From contig CAVSMH010000006.1 of NCBI GenBank assembly GCA_963728965.1, positions 186,001 through 250,000 on the forward strand: a stretch of DNA of 64,000 bases, in the 5' to 3' direction. Source of the DNA: DASQZT01 sp963728965. Its GTDB lineage: Bacteria; Acidobacteriota; Terriglobia; Bryobacterales; Bryobacteraceae. The notes beneath the pieces are model-generated. The model ran no database searches and was not told where the DNA came from. It saw only the letters and a list, made by a program, of their open reading frames with translations. Shown piece by piece: positions 9,407 to 18,182 of this stretch; position 1 is the first letter of the stretch; the number at the start of each line of letters is the position of its first letter. Position numbers and translations under genes: made by a program.

Positions 9407-9510
9407 TGGCTTGCGCCAGGGATGGCGCCCGCAGCGGCGCCCAAATTCCATTTGTGCGCGGTGAAGCACGGAACGGCATCGCTCCCGGTATCACGGCGCA
9501 CTGCGTTTCG

Positions 9511-9539
9511 TTGACACTCCCGGGACACAGGCCCACACT
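9511..9539 (+). promoter_or_regulatory. Possible promoter of the hydrogenase structural operon
   Basis: A perfect TTGACA (9511-9516) is followed after 17 bases by CACACT (9534-9539), a poor -10 box with 3 of 6 matches. It sits about 30 bases before the hhyS start. A strong -35 with a weak -10 suits either an activator-dependent promoter or an alternative sigma factor. The call is tentative. Confidence 0.35.
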
Positions 9540-9567
9540 GAAAAACGCAGTACAGACAGGAGGGGTC

Positions 9568-10635
<1,068 letters not shown>

Positions 10636-10649
10636 AGGAGATTTCGGAA

Positions 10650-12449
10650 ATGGCCACGTCGACCCAAACCCCGAGCGAGAGCCACGAGACGCAGCGCCGG
10701 CTGGTAGAGATGTCCTGGGATCCGATCACGCGGATCGTCGGCAGCCTCGGCATTTATACCAAGATCGATTTCGGCAACCGGCAGGTGGCCGAATGCCACA
10801 GCACCTCCTCGATTTTCCGCGGCTACAGCATCTTCATGAAGAACAAAGATCCACGGGACGCGCACTTCATCACCAGCCGCATCTGTGGAATCTGCGGGGA
10901 CAACCATGCCACCTGCGCCACCTACGCCCAGAACATGGCGTTCGGCGTGCGTCCGCCGGACATCGCGGAGTGGATCGTCAATCTCGGCGAAGCGGCCGAG
11001 TACATGTTCGACCACAACATCTTTCAGGACAACCTGGTGGGCGTCGATTTCTGCGAACGGATGGTGAAGGAGACCAATCCCGGCGTGCTCGACAAGGCCG
11101 AGAACACCGAAGCGCCGCACGGCAACCTGCACGGCTACGGGAAGATTGCCGATATCATGCGGGCGCTTAATCCGTTCACCGGAGAATTCTACCGGGAGGC
11201 GCTGCAGATGAGCCGGCTCACGCGGGAGATGTTCTGCCTGATGGAAGGCCGCCACGTGCATCCGTCGACGCTCTATCCGGGCGGCGTGGGCACGGTGCCC
11301 ACGGTCCAGTTATTCACCGACTACCTGGTGCGCCTCATGAAGTACGTGGAGTTCATGAAGAAGGTGGTTCCGCTCCACGACGACCTGTTCGACTTCTTCT
11401 ACCAGGCCCTGCCAGGCTACGAGAAAGTGGGACAGCGGCGCATTCTGCTGGGCTGCTGGGGTTCATACCAGGATCCCAAGTACTGCGACTACAACTACCG
11501 GAACATGAACGAATGGGGCAATCGCATGTTCGTGACGCCGGGTGTGGTGGTGGATGGCAAGCTGGTGACCACCAACCTGGTGGATATCAACTTGAACCTG
11601 CGAATCCTGCTGGGCAGTTCCTACTACGACGATTGGGAGAGCCAGGAAAAATTCGTAAGTCACGATCCGCTGGGCAATCCCGTCGACCGGCGCCACCCCT
11701 GGAACCAGACCACCATTCCGCGGCCGCAGAAGCGCGATTTCAACGGCAATTATACCTGGGTAATGTCGCCGCGGTGGTATCATCCCGAGACGGGAGACTA
11801 CCTGGCGCTCGATACCGGGGGCGGTCCGTTGGCGCGATTCTGGGCCACCGCGCTGGCCGGCAAGGTCGATATCGGATATGTGAAGGCGACCGGCCAGAGC
11901 GTGAAAATCTACCTGCCGAAGACGATGAGTATGCCGGAAGTGGAATTCGAGTGGAAGATCCCGCAGTGGAGCAACGCCATCGAACGCGACCGGGCACGGT
12001 CCTACTTCCAGGCGTATTCGGCGGCCTGCGCGCTGCACTTCGTGGAGAAGGCCCTGGCGGATGTGCACGCCGGCAAAACGAAGGCCTGGTCGGAGTTCAA
12101 GGTACCCAAGGAAGCCATCGGCTGCGGATTCCACGAGGCGGTACGCGGCGTGCTTTCGCATCACGTGGTGATCCGCAACGGCAAAATCGCCAACTATCAC
12201 CCCTACCCTCCCACGCCGTGGAACGCGAGCCCGCGCGATGTGTACGGGACGCCCGGGCCCTATGAGGACGCGGTGCAGAATACGCCCATCTTCGAGGAGA
12301 ACGGACCCGACACCTTCCGCGGTATCGACATTATGCGCGCGGTGCGCAGCTTCGACCCGTGCCTGCCCTGTGGCGTCCACATGTACCTGGGCAATGGCAA
12401 GCTGATCGAAGCCCGGCATTCGCCCATGTTCGGAGTGCAGGCACACTGA
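10650..12449 (+). CDS. hhyL: [NiFe]-hydrogenase large subunit, group 1h (high-affinity)
   Basis: 599 residues, the catalytic subunit that oxidises H2. Both nickel-binding motifs are intact: RICGICGDNHA (Cys79, Cys82) and DPCLPCGVH near the end (Cys571, Cys574). A 22-residue tail follows His577; the maturation protease encoded at 15093 should remove it after the Ni-Fe centre is loaded. The start is the ATG at 10650, with AAGGAG nine bases upstream; a longer open frame overlapping hhyS is not credible. The sequence and neighbours fit group 1h (former group 5), used by soil bacteria to scavenge atmospheric H2 during starvation. Confidence 0.96.
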   Translation: MATSTQTPSESHETQRRLVEMSWDPITRIVGSLGIYTKIDFGNRQVAECHSTSSIFRGYSIFMKNKDPRDAHFITSRICGICGDNHATCATYAQNMAFGVRPPDIAEWIVNLGEAAEYMFDHNIFQDNLVGVDFCERMVKETNPGVLDKAENTEAPHGNLHGYGKIADIMRALNPFTGEFYREALQMSRLTREMFCLMEGRHVHPSTLYPGGVGTVPTVQLFTDYLVRLMKYVEFMKKVVPLHDDLFDFFYQALPGYEKVGQRRILLGCWGSYQDPKYCDYNYRNMNEWGNRMFVTPGVVVDGKLVTTNLVDINLNLRILLGSSYYDDWESQEKFVSHDPLGNPVDRRHPWNQTTIPRPQKRDFNGNYTWVMSPRWYHPETGDYLALDTGGGPLARFWATALAGKVDIGYVKATGQSVKIYLPKTMSMPEVEFEWKIPQWSNAIERDRARSYFQAYSAACALHFVEKALADVHAGKTKAWSEFKVPKEAIGCGFHEAVRGVLSHHVVIRNGKIANYHPYPPTPWNASPRDVYGTPGPYEDAVQNTPIFEENGPDTFRGIDIMRAVRSFDPCLPCGVHMYLGNGKLIEARHSPMFGVQAH

Positions 12450-12455
12450 GCACCC

Positions 12456-12899
12456 ATGGAGCGCATCCGCCAGATCGAATCCCTGATTCAGCAGATTGAA
12501 TCGACGGCCGACCCGGATACCCGCACCCGCGTGCGTGAACTCGTGGAAGCGATCCTCGAGTTTCACGGTGCGGGGATCGAGCGGATCCTGCAGTTGGTCG
12601 ATGCACCCACTGTTCAAAGTCTCGCGCGTGACGAATTGATTGCCAGTCTGCTCCTGCTGTATGGCTTGCATCCGGAGGATTTCGAAACGCGTGTGCGGCG
12701 TGCCACCGACGCCATTCCGAACATCCAGTTGATCGGTATTTCGGATGGCGTCGTGCACGTGCGTGCCACGGGAGCCGTTACGCAGGAGGCCGTCGAACAG
12801 ATTATCTATGCCGCAGCCCCGGAAACCGCCTCGGTGCGGCTGGAAGGGGCAAATCCTCCCTCGTCGTTCGTTTCGGTGGAGGCGCTCCTCCGCGCTTGA
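12456..12899 (+). CDS. NifU-like domain protein without cysteines
   Basis: 147 residues. The C-terminal half (residues 75-147: FETRVRRATDAIPNIQLIGI, then VRLEG) has the pattern of the NifU C-terminal fold, and such a gene follows hhyL in several group 1h loci. The protein contains no cysteine at all, so it cannot bind an Fe-S cluster through the usual CxxC pair. The N-terminal half is a predicted helical region. A structural or assembly-chaperone role for the hydrogenase is more likely than a scaffold role. It starts 6 bases after hhyL. Confidence 0.75.
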   Translation: MERIRQIESLIQQIESTADPDTRTRVRELVEAILEFHGAGIERILQLVDAPTVQSLARDELIASLLLLYGLHPEDFETRVRRATDAIPNIQLIGISDGVVHVRATGAVTQEAVEQIIYAAAPETASVRLEGANPPSSFVSVEALLRA

Positions 12900-12906
12900 G
12901 CCGTCC

Positions 12907-13485
12907 ATGACCGCGCCTCCACTTTTTTCGACGCTGCGGCGTTTTGTGCCGGGAAAGAAACGGGAGCGATGCGAACTGTGCGGGGCGCCGCTGGGTCCCG
13001 AGCATCCGCATCTGCTCGAGCTGGCCACGCGGCAGTTGGCGTGCGCCTGCGAGCCGTGCGGGGTGCTGTTCGACCACCGGGACGGCGCGAAGTACCGTCG
13101 CATTGGCCGCGATGTGCGGCTGCTCTCGGGTGTGCCGATCAGCGACGCGGAATGGGAGAGCCTGGCCATTCCCATCGGGCTGGCCTTTCTGGTTGACAAC
13201 ACGGCGCTCGGCCGGGTGCAGGCGTTCTATCCGGGGCCGGCCGGCCTGACCGAATCGCTGCTGCGGCTGGATGTGCCCGCGGCGCGGGGCCTGGAGCCCG
13301 ATATCGAGGCGCTGCTGGTGAATCGGGTGGGCGGTTCGCGCGATTCCTACATCGTTCCCATCGACCGCTGCTACCGGCTGACCGGGCTGATCCGCAAGCA
13401 CTGGCGCGGGCTGTCGGGCGGGGAAGAAGTGTGGCTGGAGATCGAGCATTTCTTCGCGGACCTGCGGGAGGCGGCCGGTGCCTGA
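12907..13485 (+). CDS. DUF5947 family protein, Cys-rich, hydrogenase-associated
   Basis: 192 residues, found with group 1h hydrogenases but of unknown function. Near the N-terminus it has CELC (Cys22, Cys25) and CACEPC (Cys46, 48, 51), a knuckle that could hold zinc or an Fe-S cluster. The remainder is a compact alpha/beta domain with no known catalytic motif. The ATG at 12907 is 7 bases after the preceding stop; the longer open frame overlaps the NifU-like gene. Since no cytochrome subunit is encoded in the locus, a metal-binding protein such as this is a candidate for passing electrons to the respiratory chain, but that is inference. Confidence 0.78.
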   Translation: MTAPPLFSTLRRFVPGKKRERCELCGAPLGPEHPHLLELATRQLACACEPCGVLFDHRDGAKYRRIGRDVRLLSGVPISDAEWESLAIPIGLAFLVDNTALGRVQAFYPGPAGLTESLLRLDVPAARGLEPDIEALLVNRVGGSRDSYIVPIDRCYRLTGLIRKHWRGLSGGEEVWLEIEHFFADLREAAGA

Positions 13486-14095
13486 GCTGAACTTCCGCGT
13501 TACGGGCGTGGAAGCGGCGCGTTTCGCCGCATCGCCGGCGCTGAATTTCCGTTTGTGCGTCGAATCGGACGCGCCGGTGCACGCCGTGGCGCTGCGCTGC
13601 CAGATCCGCATCGAGCCCACCCGCCGCCACTATCAGCCGGCCGAGCAGCAGCGGCTTCGCGATCTGTTCGGCGAGCCGGAACGGTGGGGGCAAACGCTGC
13701 GCAGCATGTTGTGGACGCACACCAACGTGGTGCTTTCGGAATTCGAAAGCGGCACGGAAGCGGATCTGCCGGCGGCCTGCACCTTCGATTTCAACGTGGC
13801 CACCACCAAGTACTTCAACGCACTCGAAGCGGGCGAGGTGCCGCTGCTGTTCCTGTTCAGCGGGACGATTTTCTATCCGGGCGCCGATGGGGCGCTCCAG
13901 GTGACGCAGATTGCATGGAACAAAGAAGCCGCCTATGCGCTGCCGGTGCGCGCGTGGAAGGAGATGATGGACGCCTACTATCCCAACACGGCGTGGCTGT
14001 GCCTGCGGCGCGACGTATTCGAACGCCTGCACCAGTACAAGATCGACCGGGGCATTCCTACCTGGGAGCAGACGCTGGAGAGCATGCTGCCGTGA
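13478..14095 (+). CDS. DUF6084 family protein, hydrogenase-associated
   Basis: 205 residues, conserved in group 1h hydrogenase loci and uncharacterised. It appears to be a soluble, mostly beta-strand protein (for example NFRLCVESD, AACTFDFNVAT, PLLFLFSGTIFYPG), with a C-terminal helical part containing AWKEMMDAYYPNTAWL. No signal peptide, membrane segment or metal motif is visible. It overlaps the DUF5947 gene by 8 bases and the next gene by 4 bases (GTGA), so the three are tightly co-translated. Confidence 0.78.
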   Translation: MPELNFRVTGVEAARFAASPALNFRLCVESDAPVHAVALRCQIRIEPTRRHYQPAEQQRLRDLFGEPERWGQTLRSMLWTHTNVVLSEFESGTEADLPAACTFDFNVATTKYFNALEAGEVPLLFLFSGTIFYPGADGALQVTQIAWNKEAAYALPVRAWKEMMDAYYPNTAWLCLRRDVFERLHQYKIDRGIPTWEQTLESMLP

Positions 14096-15096
14096 ACCTG
14101 GACGAGGTGGAGCGGGTAGCCAACGCGGTGCTGTACGAGGGGTTTCTGCTATATCCCTACACGGCGAGCGCGCTCAAGAACCAGCAGCGTTGGAATTTCG
14201 GCGTGCTCTATCCGCCGGGAGTCGATACCAGCGAAATGCAGACGGAGGTGCTGGCGCTCCATCCCACGCGGGTAGAGGCGCGGGTGCGTTTTCTGGAAGG
14301 CACGAGCGAGGTGGAGCGGGAGGTGACGCTGGCCGCCGGCGCGGGCGGGACGGGATCGGCGGCTTTCGATTTGGGGGATGTGGAGATGGCCGCGACGCCG
14401 GTCCGCGACGAACTGTTCCGGGTAACCGTTCGGATCCGCAACCGGAGCGATGGGACGAACATGCTGTCCACGCACACCATACTGGGGGTTCACGGGGGCG
14501 AGTTCCTTTCGCTGATGGACCCGCCGCCCGAATACCGCGCGGAGGCGGCGGCATGCCGCAACATCGGCACGTGGCCGGTGCTCGCCGGAGCGGAAGGGGA
14601 GCGCGACGTGATGCTGTCCTCGCCCATCATTCTTTACGATTACCCGCGGATTGCTCCGGAGAGCCCGCAGAACCTGTTCGACTCGACCGAAATCGACGAG
14701 ATCCTCACGCTGCGGATTCTGACGCTATCGGAGGACGAAAAAGCCGAGATTCGCAGCGCAGGCGCGCGCGCGCGGGAGTTGCTGGAACATTGCGAGACGC
14801 TGCCGCCGGAGCAACTCATGAAACTGCACGGCGCCATTCGCAGCCTGAAACCGGTGGGCGGCGCCGGGTTCCGCGCCGGCGACCGGGTACGGCTGCGGCC
14901 GCGGCGGGGAGGCGATATTCTCGATATCGCGCTGGCTGGCAAAGTGGCCGTGATCGAGGCGGTGGAGCGCGATTACGAGGACCGCGTGCACCTGGCGGTG
15001 GTACTGGAGGATGATCCGGGCCGTGACCTGGGGATGATGCGGCAGCCGGGGCATCGCTTCTTCTTCACGCCGGAGGAAGTGGAGGCGATTGAATGA
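14092..15096 (+). CDS. Conserved hydrogenase-locus protein with C-terminal SH3-like barrel
   Basis: 334 residues, unknown function. The GTG start overlaps the previous stop (GTGA). The N-terminal 200 residues are beta-rich. The middle (VMLSSPIILYDYPRIAPESP, then NLFDSTEIDEIL) is followed by a helical segment that counts heptads around LTLSEDEKAEIR. The C-terminal 70 residues (GDRVRLRPR, KVAVIEAVERD, VHLAVVLEDDPG) look like a small SH3-like beta barrel. It ends in ATGA with the maturation protease. No catalytic motif was recognised. Its fixed position between hhyL and the protease in this kind of locus suggests a maturation or partner-protein role. Confidence 0.75.
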   Translation: MNLDEVERVANAVLYEGFLLYPYTASALKNQQRWNFGVLYPPGVDTSEMQTEVLALHPTRVEARVRFLEGTSEVEREVTLAAGAGGTGSAAFDLGDVEMAATPVRDELFRVTVRIRNRSDGTNMLSTHTILGVHGGEFLSLMDPPPEYRAEAAACRNIGTWPVLAGAEGERDVMLSSPIILYDYPRIAPESPQNLFDSTEIDEILTLRILTLSEDEKAEIRSAGARARELLEHCETLPPEQLMKLHGAIRSLKPVGGAGFRAGDRVRLRPRRGGDILDIALAGKVAVIEAVERDYEDRVHLAVVLEDDPGRDLGMMRQPGHRFFFTPEEVEAIE

Positions 15097-15608
15097 AAAT
15101 CCTGGTGGCCGGAATCGGAAACATCTTCCTGGGCGACGACGCGTTCGGCTCGGAGGTGGCACGGCGCCTGCTGGTGCGCCCGTGGCCGGCGACCGTGCGG
15201 GTGGTGGATTTCGGGATTCGCGGCTTCGACCTGACTTTGGCTCTGCTCGAAGATTACGATGCCATCGTACTGGTGGATGCGGCGCCGCGCGGGGGCGCGC
15301 CGGGGACCTTGTACACCATCGAGCCGGACCTCTCCGCACTCGACGGAGCCGGCGCGACCGTGGAGATGCACGCCATGGACCCGGTGCGCGTGCTGGCCGT
15401 CGCGAAATCGATTGGCGCGCCATTACGGCGGGTGTTTTTGATCGGGTGTGAACCCTCGCCCGAAACCGTAGACCCCGAAGGCGAGGGCTCGATGGAGCTG
15501 AGCGCACCGGTTCGGGGCGCAGTGGAGGAGGCTGTACATGTTGTCGAAAACCTTGTCGAAAACCTTAAGCAAGAAACTTCCGGAGTGCATCAATCCGCGG
15601 GCGGATGA
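15093..15608 (+). CDS. Hydrogenase maturation protease (HyaD/HybD/HoxM family)
   Basis: 171 residues. This nickel-dependent endopeptidase removes the C-terminal tail of HhyL once the active site is built. The three nickel-sensing positions line up by number with HybD: Asp16 (in GIGNIFLGDDAFG, Glu in E. coli HybD), Asp62 (LVDAAPRG) and His93 (EMHAMDP). It starts within ATGA of the preceding gene and its last 70 bases overlap the small membrane-protein gene in another frame. The substrate should be the 22-residue HhyL tail. Confidence 0.92.
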   Translation: MKILVAGIGNIFLGDDAFGSEVARRLLVRPWPATVRVVDFGIRGFDLTLALLEDYDAIVLVDAAPRGGAPGTLYTIEPDLSALDGAGATVEMHAMDPVRVLAVAKSIGAPLRRVFLIGCEPSPETVDPEGEGSMELSAPVRGAVEEAVHVVENLVENLKQETSGVHQSAGG

Positions 15609-15723
15609 CCGCTTGACGAAACTGGGGAAGACGATCGGCATGATCACGCTAGCGGTGGTGGTGCTGGGGATGGTGGCCAACTTCCCCGATATTAAACGCT
15701 ACGTACGGATGTCGATGATGTAG
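15538..15723 (+). CDS. Small single-span membrane protein, DUF6893-like
   Basis: 61 residues. A basic N-terminus with a repeated LSKT motif leads to one hydrophobic helix (about residues 30-48, TIGMITLAVVVLGMVANF) and a short tail PDIKRYVRMSMM. The PDxxRYxxMxxM ending resembles the small DUF6893 proteins found beside group 1h hydrogenases. It overlaps the protease gene by 71 bases, so the shared DNA is read in two frames; the ATG at 35 bases before that overlap's end cannot be excluded as a later start. It is the only membrane anchor in the locus and could tether the hydrogenase to the membrane, which is inference. Confidence 0.65.
   Translation: MLSKTLSKTLSKKLPECINPRADDRLTKLGKTIGMITLAVVVLGMVANFPDIKRYVRMSMM
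15541..15564 (+). repeat. Tandem 12-bp repeat in the protease/small-protein overlap
   Basis: TTGTCGAAAACC occurs twice head to tail. It adds four residues to both overlapping proteins without disturbing either frame (VENL-VENL in one, LSKT-LSKT in the other). Confidence 0.8.
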
Positions 15724-15725
15724 GG

Positions 15726-15974
15726 ATGCACGAGCTTTCGATCGCCATGAGCATCGTCGAGATCGCGTCCGACGAAGCGCGGCGGCTGGGCGATGCGCGG
15801 GTGGAAGTAGTGCATTTGACGTTGGGTGAGCTTTCCGGGGTAGTGAAGGACTCGCTGCTGTTTGCATGGGACCTGGCGTGCGAAGAATCGCCGGTGGCGG
15901 GATCGCGCCTGGAAATTGAAGAAGTCCCGGGCGCCGACCTGAGGCTGACGGCGCTGGAGATTCAGGACGGGTGA
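15726..15974 (+). CDS. hypA: HypA-like nickel chaperone lacking the zinc domain
   Basis: 82 residues against about 113-118 in the family. The N-terminus MHELSIA with His2/Glu3, the nickel site, is intact, as are the LGELSGVV segment and the C-terminal ADLRLTALEIQD strand. Missing is exactly the zinc ribbon with its two CxxC pairs, which should lie between IEEVPG and ADLRL. The lesion keeps the frame. HypA normally works with HypB to insert nickel into the large subunit, and the zinc site holds the fold and governs partner contacts. It begins 2 bases after the small membrane-protein gene, and its 3' end overlaps hypF on the other strand by 13 bases. Either a reduced functional form or a damaged or misassembled gene. 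Confidence 0.85.
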   Translation: MHELSIAMSIVEIASDEARRLGDARVEVVHLTLGELSGVVKDSLLFAWDLACEESPVAGSRLEIEEVPGADLRLTALEIQDG

Positions 15975-18163
15975 GCGAGCCGGGCCGCGGCGACGGCGGC
16001 CTGGCCGAGGGCGATGCCGCCATCGTTGGGCGGCACCCTGGCGTGGAGGTAAACGTCGAAACCGGCGGCGCGCAACCGCGCGGAGGCGGCTGCCAGAAGG
16101 GTCATATTCTGGAACGTTCCGCCGCTGAGGCAGACACGGCGGGGAGTGCCGATGCGGCGGCAGGTTTCGACGATGGCCGCGGCGACGGTCTGGTGGAAGC
16201 GGGCGGAGATGAGGGCCGGAGCGACGCCGGCGGCCGATTCCTGTGCGATGTGCCGGATGGCCGGGCGGAAATCGACCTCTTGTTCCACGGCGAACGGATA
16301 GGGCGTGGTTTCTCCTTCCTCCGCGATGGCTTCGAGTTCGATGGCGGCCTGACCTTCGAAATTCACTTCGTGGCGCAGCCCGATGATGGACGCGACCGCG
16401 TCGAAGAGGCGGCCGCAGGATGAGGTGGGCACGGTGTTGACGCGGCGGTCGATCATCTGGCGGGCGACGCGCGCGCGGAGCTCGGGGACGGCATCGAACG
16501 GCGCATCCGGTCCGAAAGCGTCGATCAGGTAACTGAGCGCGGAACGCCAGGGCTCGCGAATGGCGGCATCGCCGCCGGGGAGCGGAATGTACCGAAAGTG
16601 GGCGCGGCGCTCGAAGCCGGCGTATCCCGCGACCAGAAACTCGCCGCCCCAGATGGCGCCGTCCGGGCCGTAGCCGGTGCCGTCGCAGGCCACACCGATG
16701 ACGTCGCCGGCGAGGCCGTTTTCGATCATGCAGGCGGCGATGTGGGCGTGGTGATGCTGTACCGCGATGGCGGGCAGATCGAGACGGAGGGCGAAGCGGG
16801 TGGTGAGATAGTCGGGGTGGAGGTCGTGGGCGACGGCGCGGGGCTCCACGCGGAAGAGTTTTTTGAGATTGGCGAGCGTCTCTTCGAAGAATTGGAGGGT
16901 CTCGTAGTTCTCCAGGTCGCCGATGTGCTGGCTGAGGATGGCGTGGCGGCCCTTGGTGAGGCAGAAGACGTTCTTTAATTCGCCGCCGCAGGCGAGCAGT
17001 TCCGGAACATCGCGGCCGAGATCGATGACCTGCGGAGCGTAGCCGCGGGAGCGCCGCATGACGCGCTCGATGCCGCCGAAGACGCGGACGACCGAATCGT
17101 CGGTGCGCATGTAGATGTCGCGGTCGTGCAGCAGGAACCAGTCGGCGACGTCGGCGAGCCGTTCCAGCGCTTCCTGGTTGGCGACCACGATGGGCTCCTC
17201 GCTGAGATTGCCGCTGGTCATCACCAGGGCGGAGTAGGGCGCATCGAGAAACAGCAAGTGGTGGAGAGGCGTGTAGGGGAGCATCACGCCGAGGGTGCGG
17301 TTGCCGGGGGCGATGGCCTGGGGCAGCGCGGCCTTCGGGAGGCGGCGGAGGATGACGACCGGCTTGCGGGCTGCGGCGAGGGCGCCGCGTTCGCCATCGG
17401 ACAGCAGGCAGATTTCCTCCACGCCGGCGAGGTCGCGCAGCATCAGGGCGAAGGGTTTGTCGCTGCGGCGCTTGCGGAGGCGAAGGCGGCGGACGGAATC
17501 GGCATTGGCGGCGTTGCAGGCCAGATGAAATCCGCCGAGTCCTTTGATGGCCAGGATTTCGCCGGCAGCGAGGCGCCGGCGCGCCTCTGCGAGGGAGGCG
17601 GAAAGCGACGGGCCGCAAACGGGGCAGGCATTAGGCTGGGCGTGAAAGCGCCGGTCGGCGGGATTGTCGTATTCCGCCTCGCAAGCCGGGCACATGCGGA
17701 AGGAGGCCATGGTGGTGTGGGGGCGGTCGTAGGGGATGTCGCGAATGATGGTGTAGCGGGGGCCGCAGTTGGTGCAATTGGTGAAGGGGTAGGCGAAGCG
17801 GCGGTTGGCGGGATCGGAGACGTCGCGGATGCAGTCGTCGCAGGTGGCGATATCGGGGGAGACGAGGGCGAACTCGCCGGTTTTGGCGAGGCTATCGCGA
17901 ATGGTGAATTCGGCTTCGCCGAGGGGTGCGAGCTCGGCGATTTCCTGGGACTGAATCCAGGCGAGCGGCGGGGCTTCGGCGGTGAGCGCGGCGAGGAAGG
18001 GGGGGATGGCGGCGGGGTCGCCTTCGGCTTCGGTGACGAGGCCGGCGGAGGAGTTGAGCACATAGCCGGCGAGGTCGAGACGGCGGGCGAGGTTATAGAC
18101 GAAAGGGCGGAAGCCGACGCCCTGCACAATTCCGCGCAGCCGGACTCGCACGCGTCTCGGCAC
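15962..18163 (-). CDS. hypF: HypF, carbamoyltransferase for hydrogenase cyanide ligands
   Basis: 733 residues, near normal length. It makes the carbamoyl-adenylate and transfers the carbamoyl group to HypE. Visible in order: acylphosphatase domain (RGIVQGVGFRPFVYNLA), two zinc-finger clusters (CDDC/CTNCGPRY and CPAC/CPVCG), a YrdC-like domain (ILAIKGLGGFHLAC, MLPYTPLHHLL), and a Kae1-like domain with VQHHHAHIAAC and CDGTGYGPDG. It is convergent with the hydrogenase operon and starts with GTG 20 bases from the divergent DUF6282 gene, so it must have its own promoter. Confidence 0.95.
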   Translation of the reverse strand: MPRRVRVRLRGIVQGVGFRPFVYNLARRLDLAGYVLNSSAGLVTEAEGDPAAIPPFLAALTAEAPPLAWIQSQEIAELAPLGEAEFTIRDSLAKTGEFALVSPDIATCDDCIRDVSDPANRRFAYPFTNCTNCGPRYTIIRDIPYDRPHTTMASFRMCPACEAEYDNPADRRFHAQPNACPVCGPSLSASLAEARRRLAAGEILAIKGLGGFHLACNAANADSVRRLRLRKRRSDKPFALMLRDLAGVEEICLLSDGERGALAAARKPVVILRRLPKAALPQAIAPGNRTLGVMLPYTPLHHLLFLDAPYSALVMTSGNLSEEPIVVANQEALERLADVADWFLLHDRDIYMRTDDSVVRVFGGIERVMRRSRGYAPQVIDLGRDVPELLACGGELKNVFCLTKGRHAILSQHIGDLENYETLQFFEETLANLKKLFRVEPRAVAHDLHPDYLTTRFALRLDLPAIAVQHHHAHIAACMIENGLAGDVIGVACDGTGYGPDGAIWGGEFLVAGYAGFERRAHFRYIPLPGGDAAIREPWRSALSYLIDAFGPDAPFDAVPELRARVARQMIDRRVNTVPTSSCGRLFDAVASIIGLRHEVNFEGQAAIELEAIAEEGETTPYPFAVEQEVDFRPAIRHIAQESAAGVAPALISARFHQTVAAAIVETCRRIGTPRRVCLSGGTFQNMTLLAAASARLRAAGFDVYLHARVPPNDGGIALGQAAVAAARLAHPS

Positions 18164-18182
18164 ACCTTACTATACTCTGCCT

